Of a stretch of 49,350 bases of DNA, positions 18,454 through 26,346 are shown piece by piece. Position numbers and translations under genes: made by a program. Position 1 is the first letter of the stretch. The number at the start of each line of letters is the position of its first letter. The notes below the pieces were generated by a model, which did no database searches, had not been told where the DNA came from, and saw nothing but the letters and a program-made list of their open reading frames with translations. Origin of the DNA: Oscillospiraceae bacterium. Its GTDB lineage: Bacteria > Bacillota > Clostridia > Oscillospirales > Acutalibacteraceae. The stretch covers positions 3,085 to 52,434 of the forward strand of contig SVOD01000001.1 of NCBI GenBank assembly GCA_015066575.1, in the 5' to 3' direction.

Positions 18454-18747
18454 ATGGCAAATCAAATTAGAATTACGCCGGATCAAATGCGTCAGCGTGC
18501 AAACGAATATCGCAGAGAAGCAGACACTGTGAATGGTGTAATCCAAAAGATGGACAGCCTTCTTCAGCAACTTCAAGCTGAGTGGGAAGGTGCTGCAAGC
18601 GAGTCTTATGCTGCTCGTTATGCTGAATTAAAGCCCGGCTTTATGAAGGCAGAAGAACTCATTAGAGAAATTGCGCAGGCTCTTGATTCTACTGCAAGAA
18701 TTGTTGAAGAGACTGATACAAGCATCGCTAATCAGTTCCAAGCATAG
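18454..18747 (+). CDS. esxA: WXG100 family protein (EsxA-like)
   Basis: 97 aa, MANQIRITPDQMRQRANEYRREADTVNGVIQKMDSLLQQLQAEWEGAASESYAARYAELKPGF; W-x-G in the turn; aaggag RBS; directly downstream of essC. Confidence 0.95.
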   Translation: MANQIRITPDQMRQRANEYRREADTVNGVIQKMDSLLQQLQAEWEGAASESYAARYAELKPGFMKAEELIREIAQALDSTARIVEETDTSIANQFQA

Positions 18748-18760
18748 TCTAATGATTATT

Positions 18761-18790
18761 CTCCCGATAATTGTTCTCTATTATCGGGAG
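18761..18790 (+). terminator. Stem-loop immediately 3' of esxA
   Basis: ctcccgataa-ttgttctcta-ttatcgggag, 10-bp perfect stem, 10-nt loop. Confidence 0.55.
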
Positions 18791-18878
18791 AGACTCATTT
18801 TGTAAAGTATTAACCTGTATAGTTTATCATAGAGCAGCTTTATTAACTAAACAGAGAATATTTTTTAGGGGTATTTTT

Positions 18879-19325
18879 ATGAGTAGTTTATTTCTAATGG
18901 AACAAGAAATCAATTCCCTCGAAAATGGTATTACCAGTAAACAAAATGAACTTAAAGATTTAGAAGATTCTTATGGCTCGTTACTACAATTTAAAACAAA
19001 AGTTGAAAATGATTTCAATTCATTTTCTGATGCGAAAAGATGGAAAGAAAGTGCACTTTCTCAATTGCCAAATATCACTTCGAAGAATACAGTCGCTGAG
19101 AAGCATTCCGATGGTATGAATGATTTACTTGAAAGAAAGGGTAACTTAATAAGTTCAAATGTTTTCCAAAAAGTGTTAGATAACATTTCTCAGCACTTAC
19201 GGTCTTTAAGCAGTAAAATAACAGATTGCGAATCTGCTATTAGTAAAGCACAATCGAGATTGGAAACCCAAAAAACTGAATACAGAAAAGAAAAAGAAAA
19301 GCAGGAAGAGGAGAAGAACCAATGA
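18879..19325 (+). CDS. Coiled-coil T7SS effector partner, YwqH/DUF5082-like
   Basis: Helical/coiled-coil protein first in an effector cassette; paralogous to 24431-24874 (shared SLLxLxQ...NTVAxKxxxGM...ESAI/EDSI...YRKEKEK). ATG at 18879. Confidence 0.65.
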   Translation: MSSLFLMEQEINSLENGITSKQNELKDLEDSYGSLLQFKTKVENDFNSFSDAKRWKESALSQLPNITSKNTVAEKHSDGMNDLLERKGNLISSNVFQKVLDNISQHLRSLSSKITDCESAISKAQSRLETQKTEYRKEKEKQEEEKNQ

Positions 19326-19621
19326 GTATGCCGGGAAGAGACATTATTTGTGTTGATGGTGAGTATAAAGTTGTCATAAAGAAAACGGTGAACTATATTA
19401 GCGAATTGTGTGATGCAATCTGTGAGTATAATAAGGTATTGGCAGTACTTCAAAAGACGGGCATAATTGATGAGCAGATTAGAGGAAAATTAGGTGAGCT
19501 TGCCGATACTTTAAACGCTTACCACGATACATTAAATGAAATTTCAACATCATTGGAAACCGATAAAAGGGTTTTCTTAGAAGCGATTAGTAAAAATGAT
19601 ACATTTACTTTTCCTATTTAA
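19322..19621 (+). CDS. Small helical partner protein with PGRDIICxDGE N-terminus (cassette 1)
   Basis: 99 aa; overlaps the upstream stop (ATGA); paralogous to 24896-25237 (PGRDIICIDGE; LNAYxxxLNEIS; NDxFTFP). Confidence 0.7.
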   Translation: MSMPGRDIICVDGEYKVVIKKTVNYISELCDAICEYNKVLAVLQKTGIIDEQIRGKLGELADTLNAYHDTLNEISTSLETDKRVFLEAISKNDTFTFPI

Positions 19622-19668
19622 AACCGCTTTCGAACACCAGTCAATTTAACAAGAGGAGAGAAGCAGTA

Positions 19669-19947
19669 ATGGATAACAAAGAACTTATTATACAACCTAA
19701 GATGATTGAATCGGGAGCTGCTCGGTTAAAACAGATTGCTAATTCAGTGCAAAGCAAATCTATTAGAGATGGGCTTTTATCCTCTAAAGGCAATACGGCA
19801 GATTCTATCAACTCTTTAATTAACCAACTAAATGCTGTCGGGCAAGATTTGAGCAAAATAATGGCTGAAAATGCAAAATATGTTCACAATATAGCAAAGG
19901 AATTTAAACAAATGGATAACGATTTGGCATCTGATATTAGTGATTAA
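19669..19947 (+). CDS. Small T7SS effector-associated protein, TIGR04197/DUF3130-like (cassette 1)
   Basis: 92 aa; KMIESGAARLKQIANSVQSK...STADSINSLINQLNAVGQDLSKIMAENAKYVHNIAKEFKQMDNDLASDIS; paralogue at 25249-25533. Confidence 0.65.
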   Translation: MDNKELIIQPKMIESGAARLKQIANSVQSKSIRDGLLSSKGNTADSINSLINQLNAVGQDLSKIMAENAKYVHNIAKEFKQMDNDLASDISD

Positions 19948-20061
19948 ATTAGAAATAATAATTCTTTTGTCTTATTAAGATATATAGCATTTTGATGATA
20001 ATTTGAGCACTTTTGCAATACTGAAATGTGTTGATTTTTCTGCTAAGGAGGTACTATTGAT

Positions 20062-21708
20062 ATGTTAAGTGATTCTGATTTATTGTTGCTTGAGAATTTG
20101 ACATATTGTTTAGATGGAAATAATGCTGCAAGTGCGAACGGATTGAGACCATTGAGTGAATGTTCAACTGTTGGTGAGTTTTTGGACCAATTCACAAATG
20201 ATATTTTGGCGCAAATGGATAAGCAAACAGGTAATACATATGGTTACGATTCTGCTGCAGAGTGGGCAGCAATGATACGCTCTCTCAAGAGTAAACACGA
20301 GATATGTGATTTAAGAATTGTAGATATTAATAGCAAAGCCATTTGCTTTGAAAATCCGCAGGACCATAGCGCCGTAGTAGCTTTTAGAGGAACAAATGGT
20401 GCAGAAGAGTGGATTGATAATGTTGAAGGATTGAATCGAGCCGATACAAGACTTCAAATTGAAGCTTATGATTATATAGAAAGCTTGGATTATGATAACA
20501 TCACCGTTGTCGGGCATTCAAAAGGCGGTAATAAAGCGATGTATGTTGCTATTCGCAGTGATAAGGTGAAAAGATGTGTTGCCTATGATGCACAAGGCTT
20601 TTCGCAAGATTTTCTTGATAAATATAGTCTTCAGATCAATGAGAATTCGGGGAATGTGCATTGTTATTCATTAAGTACTGATTATGTACATATTCTCTTA
20701 TACCCCCTGCCGGGCGCAACTTTTACATTTGTTGACCCCGGAACAGATGTTACAGAGTTTGAACAAAACCATAGTGCTGATGCGTTTTTTACATATCATC
20801 AAGATAATAACGGACATTGGCATATTCTAATTAATGAATGTGGCAATGCTTTTGGTACTTCTCAAGAAAACATTGGTATGTCACTCCTCCATAATCTTGT
20901 AACATTCATTATGAATAATGCAAGTGAACAAGAACTCCAAGAACTTGTTAATTTGATAGGTCCTTTATTAAGCGGAATGATGTCAGAAGGTTGGAGTAAC
21001 GAACAAATCGTATCATATTTGATGCAGCATCCTGAAGAATTAGCTATATTAATCAGTTATGTGTTGCATTTTATTAAATTAAATGATTTAACGATTCAGG
21101 ATTTAGAAGGCTTATTTAATAGTCTTGGTATAGATATGTACGAAATACTTGGACCATTATTGGGAACCAGTGATAGAGCGACAATTGATGGAAAAATTGA
21201 AAAAATTTTTAAATTCCTCACTTCTAATGAGCATGATGATGAACCTTTTTGGAGGCTTATCTTGTGGTTATTTGGTGGTGATGATGGGGCTTCATTACTT
21301 GCTATTTGGAATGCAGTTGAAGCAAAATACAATAGCATCAATCCCATAAATAATTCCTCTAATTATTCTTTATCCAAAATTAGAGATTATTCAAAAAAAT
21401 CATATATGATATTAGAAAAAGCAATGAATGATTTTATGAAGACAGCGTTTCCAAATGTCTCGTCTTGGGAGGGTTATTCTAAAGAATCTTGGTATTTAGA
21501 TGTTGTTACGATGGGAACTACAATTCCTGCAGTTAGTTCAATTAATGCATATGCAAAAAAGGTAGATGATGTGAACCGGATTTGCAAAAAAAGAATGAAT
21601 GAAACTTTTGATAATATTCAAAATGTTGATAGTGAATTCGGTGGAAAATTTAATGAATTGGTAGAAAAAGCGAATGGATTAAAATTGCAAATTCAACAGC
21701 GCAAATAA
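20062..21708 (+). CDS. T7SS-associated lipase effector with N-terminal Mbeg1/DUF2974-like alpha/beta-hydrolase and C-terminal helical region
   Basis: ITVVGHSKGGNKAMYVA (GxSxG); AFRGTNGAEEWIDN; helical C-terminus ...VDDVNRICKKRMNETFDNIQNVD...; paralogous to 26347-28008. Confidence 0.85.
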   Translation: MLSDSDLLLLENLTYCLDGNNAASANGLRPLSECSTVGEFLDQFTNDILAQMDKQTGNTYGYDSAAEWAAMIRSLKSKHEICDLRIVDINSKAICFENPQDHSAVVAFRGTNGAEEWIDNVEGLNRADTRLQIEAYDYIESLDYDNITVVGHSKGGNKAMYVAIRSDKVKRCVAYDAQGFSQDFLDKYSLQINENSGNVHCYSLSTDYVHILLYPLPGATFTFVDPGTDVTEFEQNHSADAFFTYHQDNNGHWHILINECGNAFGTSQENIGMSLLHNLVTFIMNNASEQELQELVNLIGPLLSGMMSEGWSNEQIVSYLMQHPEELAILISYVLHFIKLNDLTIQDLEGLFNSLGIDMYEILGPLLGTSDRATIDGKIEKIFKFLTSNEHDDEPFWRLILWLFGGDDGASLLAIWNAVEAKYNSINPINNSSNYSLSKIRDYSKKSYMILEKAMNDFMKTAFPNVSSWEGYSKESWYLDVVTMGTTIPAVSSINAYAKKVDDVNRICKKRMNETFDNIQNVDSEFGGKFNELVEKANGLKLQIQQRK

Positions 21709-21738
21709 CGCGATATTGTCATAGCAGTGTTTTGCAAT
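21697..21738 (+). repeat. Conserved element across and after the lipase 1 stop codon, near-identical to 27997-28037
   Basis: cagcgcaaataacgcgatattgtcatagcagtgttttgcaat versus cagcgcaaataagcgatattgttatagcagtgttttgcaat: one indel and one substitution. Confidence 0.85.
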
Positions 21739-21868
21739 TCGGTTAGGATGGCAGTCAGTACTATTGTCGAATGTTTTACCGGTTTAAAATAGCAGTATAT
21801 GTGAGATATGTCCGGCTTTGTCAAACAGAAGCGTTTATTAGAATAACCACTCGGGCATTTGCTTTTTC

Positions 21869-21925
21869 GTAAGAATTTTTGAACAGACTGATACAAGCAT
21901 TGCTAAACAGTTTTAAGCATAGTCT
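21869..21925 (+). pseudogene. 3' remnant of an esxA-like (WXG100) gene
   Basis: gtaagaatttttgaacagactgatacaagcattgctaaacagttttaagcatagtct aligns without gaps to the esxA 3' end (18697-18753) with about 7 mismatches in 57 nt; no intact upstream ORF. The hairpin region after it is also recognisable but mutated. Confidence 0.8.
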
Positions 21926-22067
21926 TGTTTCTGATAATTGTGTTATTTTCGGGAAGTTATTTTTTTGGGGAATACTATGACGATTGGTATATCGGGATAA
22001 CAATGAATGAATCGATGTTTAAGTAATACTGTAATTACTATAAAAGAACTGTTTAAAGGTGAGACTA

Positions 22068-22487
22068 ATGACAAAAGAACAAATTCAGCAAGAAATACAA
22101 ATATTAAAACATAAGATTAATGTAGCAAATAACAATATTAATGGTTATTTAAATGATATTAAAAAATTGGAACGAGCCTTTGATGATACTAACAGATTGA
22201 AATCAACTTTCCAAAGAGAAGTACAAGAGTATTGCGATTCGGTTAATTCATCATTAAATAGACTTGATTCGAACTCGACATTTAAGGATTATTATTACAC
22301 AAAACTTAAAAAGACTGTTCATAGCAAAGAATATGGTCAAGTTATGGAATCGATTGACAAAAACAGGCAGGATCTTTTAAACAGGATTGACAATTATGAG
22401 CAGACTATAAAAACGCAGAGAAATAATGTACAAAGATACTCGAATAGATTGGAATACCTCAAAATCGAGTTGACAAAAATGGTCTAA
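22068..22487 (+). CDS. Coiled-coil T7SS effector partner (DUF5082-like) for the middle cassette
   Basis: 139 aa all-helical protein; position and size match the first gene of the flanking cassettes. Confidence 0.55.
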   Translation: MTKEQIQQEIQILKHKINVANNNINGYLNDIKKLERAFDDTNRLKSTFQREVQEYCDSVNSSLNRLDSNSTFKDYYYTKLKKTVHSKEYGQVMESIDKNRQDLLNRIDNYEQTIKTQRNNVQRYSNRLEYLKIELTKMV

Positions 22488-22504
22488 AACCAAGGTGAAG
22501 AGAT

Positions 22505-22777
22505 ATGAATAAACAAATAATCAATAATCCTCAAGTAACCAAAAGCGGAGCAAAAAATATTTCGCAGCTTTGTGAAACACCCATTGCAAAAGCCGATTGT
22601 AAAAGCAAAAATTCTATCGGTGGAGGTGTGGCAAAATACAGTGATAAAATTGCAGCCACTTTAGATTCGGATATCAACAAGGCTTTTAAACATACTTTTA
22701 TGAACAGCGCATTAAAGCTGAATAAAATTGCTGATGATTTTATTGTTTCAGACAAAAATGTATCACTTGAGGAGTAA
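22505..22777 (+). CDS. Small T7SS effector-associated protein (DUF3130/TIGR04197-like) for the middle cassette
   Basis: 90 aa, NPQVTKSGAKNISQLCETP...; stop codon abuts the next ATG; same relative position as 19669 and 25249. Confidence 0.5.
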   Translation: MNKQIINNPQVTKSGAKNISQLCETPIAKADCKSKNSIGGGVAKYSDKIAATLDSDINKAFKHTFMNSALKLNKIADDFIVSDKNVSLEE

Positions 22778-24397
22778 ATGATGGGAAAGTATAGCCAAAA
22801 CAATTTAATCGTAGATGTAGCCTATTACCAAAACAGCATACAGTCTGTAAAAAGAAGCTGTAATGAATATGAAAACCTCTTGAGTACATATATCGGATAT
22901 CTTGTGGAAATCAATCAAAATGGCATTGCTTCCGGAAAAACAGCTGAAGCGCTTGCAAGATTGATACATGAAATATCCGGAATTCAGGGCGATATGGCGG
23001 CAATCGGCAACGATTATGAAGCAATCGTTCAGGATTTCTTAACACAAATAAATAATGCCGATACAATTATGTATAAAAATAAAAACAGAAAAGTCTTAAC
23101 TGATGAAGAGTTTAACAAAGCAAAATCGGCAACAAGGGGCATACCGGAATTAGTATCCTTTGTTAAATTGGCTTGGGGTCTAAGCGGTATATGTAAATAT
23201 TACCTTATTGAAGGAATGATTTTTCTTGTTTCTGTTCTGAAAAAAAGTGTAAAACAACTAAATGAACAGGTTGCAAAAGATTTGAACAAAACACAAAAAA
23301 AGGTCAAGTCGATTGACAGTACTTATCAATTAGCCTTGAACAATGTCTATAAAGAATTGGTCAATTATAATAAAGTGATACTGACCATAGCTGAAGTGAT
23401 GTCTCCTGATAGCAAACATTTTACCTCAAAAAACATTTCAAGACTCACTCAATGCATTAAAGAGGCAAAGCGGTTTAAAAAATATGTTGACCAAAACCCG
23501 TTTTATATGGAAATTACGCAAAAGAAATCATCAAAAAAAGGTGGCGGTGAAAATAAGCTTGAATATACTATACCCGGTTTAGACCAAGGATTTGTCCCTC
23601 AGGGAGTAACTTATGATAAGGAACATGATTGGATTATTATCAGCGGTTATTATAAAGAAGGATATCCATCTCAAATTATGATACTAGATGCCAAAACCGG
23701 GAAAGTGGTAAAAATAATAACCTTAAGAAATAGGGATGGCTCATTATATACGGGGCATGCAGGAGGTGTCGCATACTCCAATGGTCATCTGTATATCACC
23801 GGGGAAGGAAATGTCTATACAATTTCCGGAGATGAGTTGGAAAATGCCGGTAAAAACGATATTATCACATTTTCAAAACAAAAGAAAACTTCTACAGCCG
23901 GCTCTTATGCAAATACATCCGGCGAAAATGTATATATTGGAAACTTTCATCAAAAAGGAAAAAATGACGTTAAATCGATAACTGTAAACGGAAAGCAATA
24001 TTCCTCTTATTGTGAAGAATATAATTCGGATGTAACAAAAAGGCAACGTATTATTTTAACTCCCGACCAAACACAGGGCATGACGAGAACTGATGATGGG
24101 AGATACATATTCAGTACCAGTTACGGCAGAGATAAGAAGTCGATATTTTATGTTTATACCGGGGAACCTGAGCTTATCGGGTATGTTGACGGGGTTCCTG
24201 TATATCAGTTTACTCAGAAACCAACAATCATCGAAGGACCGCCAATGTCTGAAGGTATGTGTACGATAGATGGGAAGAATTATGTGATATATGAATCCGG
24301 TAGCAAGCAATATCGTGACGGAACAGACGGCAATGGAAAAAGTAAAAATCCGACCGATAAGATTTCAATACTCAATTTGCCTGAAAAACTCAATTAG
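22778..24397 (+). CDS. LXG/WXG-like T7SS effector with C-terminal beta-propeller-like domain
   Basis: Helical N-terminus (VDVAYYQNSIQSVKRSCNEYENLLSTY...GKTAEALARLIHEISG) then YTIPGLDQGFVPQGVTYDKEHDWIIISGYYKEGYPSQIMILDAKTGKVVKIITLRN...GHAGGVAYSNGHLYITGEGNVYTIS. Confidence 0.65.
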   Translation: MMGKYSQNNLIVDVAYYQNSIQSVKRSCNEYENLLSTYIGYLVEINQNGIASGKTAEALARLIHEISGIQGDMAAIGNDYEAIVQDFLTQINNADTIMYKNKNRKVLTDEEFNKAKSATRGIPELVSFVKLAWGLSGICKYYLIEGMIFLVSVLKKSVKQLNEQVAKDLNKTQKKVKSIDSTYQLALNNVYKELVNYNKVILTIAEVMSPDSKHFTSKNISRLTQCIKEAKRFKKYVDQNPFYMEITQKKSSKKGGGENKLEYTIPGLDQGFVPQGVTYDKEHDWIIISGYYKEGYPSQIMILDAKTGKVVKIITLRNRDGSLYTGHAGGVAYSNGHLYITGEGNVYTISGDELENAGKNDIITFSKQKKTSTAGSYANTSGENVYIGNFHQKGKNDVKSITVNGKQYSSYCEEYNSDVTKRQRIILTPDQTQGMTRTDDGRYIFSTSYGRDKKSIFYVYTGEPELIGYVDGVPVYQFTQKPTIIEGPPMSEGMCTIDGKNYVIYESGSKQYRDGTDGNGKSKNPTDKISILNLPEKLN

Positions 24398-24430
24398 GTT
24401 TATGTGAATACAGTGAAAGGAATCAAACAT

Positions 24431-24874
24431 ATGTCATCTTTAATAGAACTTGGTGCAAAGGTTGGCACAATCCAAGGTAAAATTGATCTCGAAAAAGCGG
24501 AATTACTGAGATTAGAACAATCTTATAATTCTTTATTGCGTTTGCAAACAGATGTGCAAAGGCAGTGTTCCGATTTTTCTCAAGCAAATAAAGAAAAAGA
24601 GGGAGCACTAAATCAAGTGAAGGCTATATCCTCTGACAACACCGTTGCAAAAAAGTACTATTCCGGCATGAAAAAATTGCTTTCCGGAACAGGAAACAGG
24701 ATTACGGGATTTGTTTTTGCAATCTTATTGGAAAAAATCAGAATTGAACTATTGTTGATTCGCAACAGGATTACTCATTGCGAAGATAGTATTATTCATG
24801 CCCAAAAGGATTTGGATAAAGCAAAAGATAATTACCGAAAAGAAAAAGAAAAAATGGATCAAGAAAAAGCTTAA
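24431..24874 (+). CDS. Coiled-coil T7SS effector partner, YwqH/DUF5082-like (cassette 3)
   Basis: Paralogue of 18879-19325; ATG at 24431 after gaaagga. Confidence 0.65.
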   Translation: MSSLIELGAKVGTIQGKIDLEKAELLRLEQSYNSLLRLQTDVQRQCSDFSQANKEKEGALNQVKAISSDNTVAKKYYSGMKKLLSGTGNRITGFVFAILLEKIRIELLLIRNRITHCEDSIIHAQKDLDKAKDNYRKEKEKMDQEKA

Positions 24875-24895
24875 TCGGAAAAGGAGTAAAAGTAT

Positions 24896-25237
24896 ATGAG
24901 TTGTCCCGGTAGAGATATTATTTGTATAGATGGTGAGATAAGTTACCTCACAAAAGATATTATAAAATACATAGATGGATTATGTGATGGCATTCGTGCA
25001 TATAACCATTCAATTGACATGGTGCAGTCATTTGGCGTTCAAGACGAACTGATTAGGAGCAAATTATCAAATTTATCTGAAATACTGAATGCATATAAAC
25101 AAAAGCTAAATGAAATTTCGGATTCCATTTCAAAAGAGGGGAATGGTTATTTGAAGGATTTTGCGGAGAACGATAAATTTACGTTTCCGGGTCACGAAAT
25201 CGATGCGATAGAGTCAATAATCAATATGTTTTCTTAG
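24896..25237 (+). CDS. Small helical partner protein with PGRDIICIDGE N-terminus (cassette 3)
   Basis: Paralogue of 19322-19621. Confidence 0.7.
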   Translation: MSCPGRDIICIDGEISYLTKDIIKYIDGLCDGIRAYNHSIDMVQSFGVQDELIRSKLSNLSEILNAYKQKLNEISDSISKEGNGYLKDFAENDKFTFPGHEIDAIESIINMFS

Positions 25238-25248
25238 GGGGGATTGTT

Positions 25249-25533
25249 ATGTCATCATCTGTTGAAATTATTGTCAGAAAGCAAGTATTACTTGCTAATG
25301 CATTACAGATGAAAAAAATTGCAAATTCGATTAGTAATAAAAGAATTGACAGAAAGTGTTCCGGTTCAAAAGGCGATACAATTGATTCGTTAAATTCTAT
25401 TGTCGATCAATTGAATGCTGTCGGACAAGATTTGGGAAAACTGATGTTGGAAAACGCAGTATTGGTTGAGAATATAGCAATAAAATTCGGAAAAACGGAT
25501 AAAAGTATTGCTTCTGATTTGAGTGATGGCTAA
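25249..25533 (+). CDS. Small T7SS effector-associated protein, TIGR04197/DUF3130-like (cassette 3)
   Basis: Paralogue of 19669-19947: KIANSISNKRID..SKGDTIDSLNSIVDQLNAVGQDLGKLMLENAVLVENIA. Confidence 0.65.
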   Translation: MSSSVEIIVRKQVLLANALQMKKIANSISNKRIDRKCSGSKGDTIDSLNSIVDQLNAVGQDLGKLMLENAVLVENIAIKFGKTDKSIASDLSDG

Positions 25534-25534
25534 G

Positions 25535-26332
25535 ATGAAAAAGATACTAATTATATTCATTATCATGATCGGTTTAACATGTGTAATGGTCGGATGTGCT
25601 AATCATTCGGATATAAAAAACAGCACAGAAAAAAGCTATAACAACGAGGAGACGAGCATGTATCAATTAAATGAAAGACAAATAAAAATTTGTGAAGAAG
25701 CCGGCTTGCCGACCAATTATGATGAGCTGACACCTTCTCAACAAAGCTCAATTGAAAGAATTGAAGAGCTATTGCAATATCTTGATAAAACATATAACAC
25801 TACATTCTTTTATAAAGGCTATTCTAACGGTGGTGTATTGGAAGGCGAATGGTTAGAAGCTTATTCTGCCATTACAAGCGAATTATATCCAATGCGCTTA
25901 GAAGTGGATAAAAACGGAAATATGAGTGATAATTATTATGAAGTGCTTGCCGAAATATTGCTTGGTGATGATTCGCAAACATATTTAAACCAACACTTGG
26001 ATAATCAGTTTAAAGTATTTGTATCGGATTGTCGAATGAAAAATCGAAAAGAAAGCGGCAATATGGATGATTTGAATGCAAATGTATCCGCCGAGTTCAC
26101 GGTTTTTGTCAAAGGAAAATCACATAAAAATGATTTAGAGCAATATGCACAAGAGCTGGTAAAATGGTTTAAGCTTCATGATATTTACGGTCGTTCAAAT
26201 TTTATTATGGTGAGCGATGAATACTTCAAAACACTGAATGTCGGAAACTACGGACACGCTAAATTAGAAGATAATACTGAAATATCACTTAGTTGTGATA
26301 TGAGTGAAGATGGTATTATTAACATTTATTAA
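25535..26332 (+). CDS. Lipoprotein, candidate immunity protein for the adjacent lipase
   Basis: MKKILIIFIIMIGLTCVMVGCANHS lipobox; sits between partner gene and lipase 2. Confidence 0.7.
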   Translation: MKKILIIFIIMIGLTCVMVGCANHSDIKNSTEKSYNNEETSMYQLNERQIKICEEAGLPTNYDELTPSQQSSIERIEELLQYLDKTYNTTFFYKGYSNGGVLEGEWLEAYSAITSELYPMRLEVDKNGNMSDNYYEVLAEILLGDDSQTYLNQHLDNQFKVFVSDCRMKNRKESGNMDDLNANVSAEFTVFVKGKSHKNDLEQYAQELVKWFKLHDIYGRSNFIMVSDEYFKTLNVGNYGHAKLEDNTEISLSCDMSEDGIINIY

Positions 26333-26346
26333 AAAGGATAAATATT

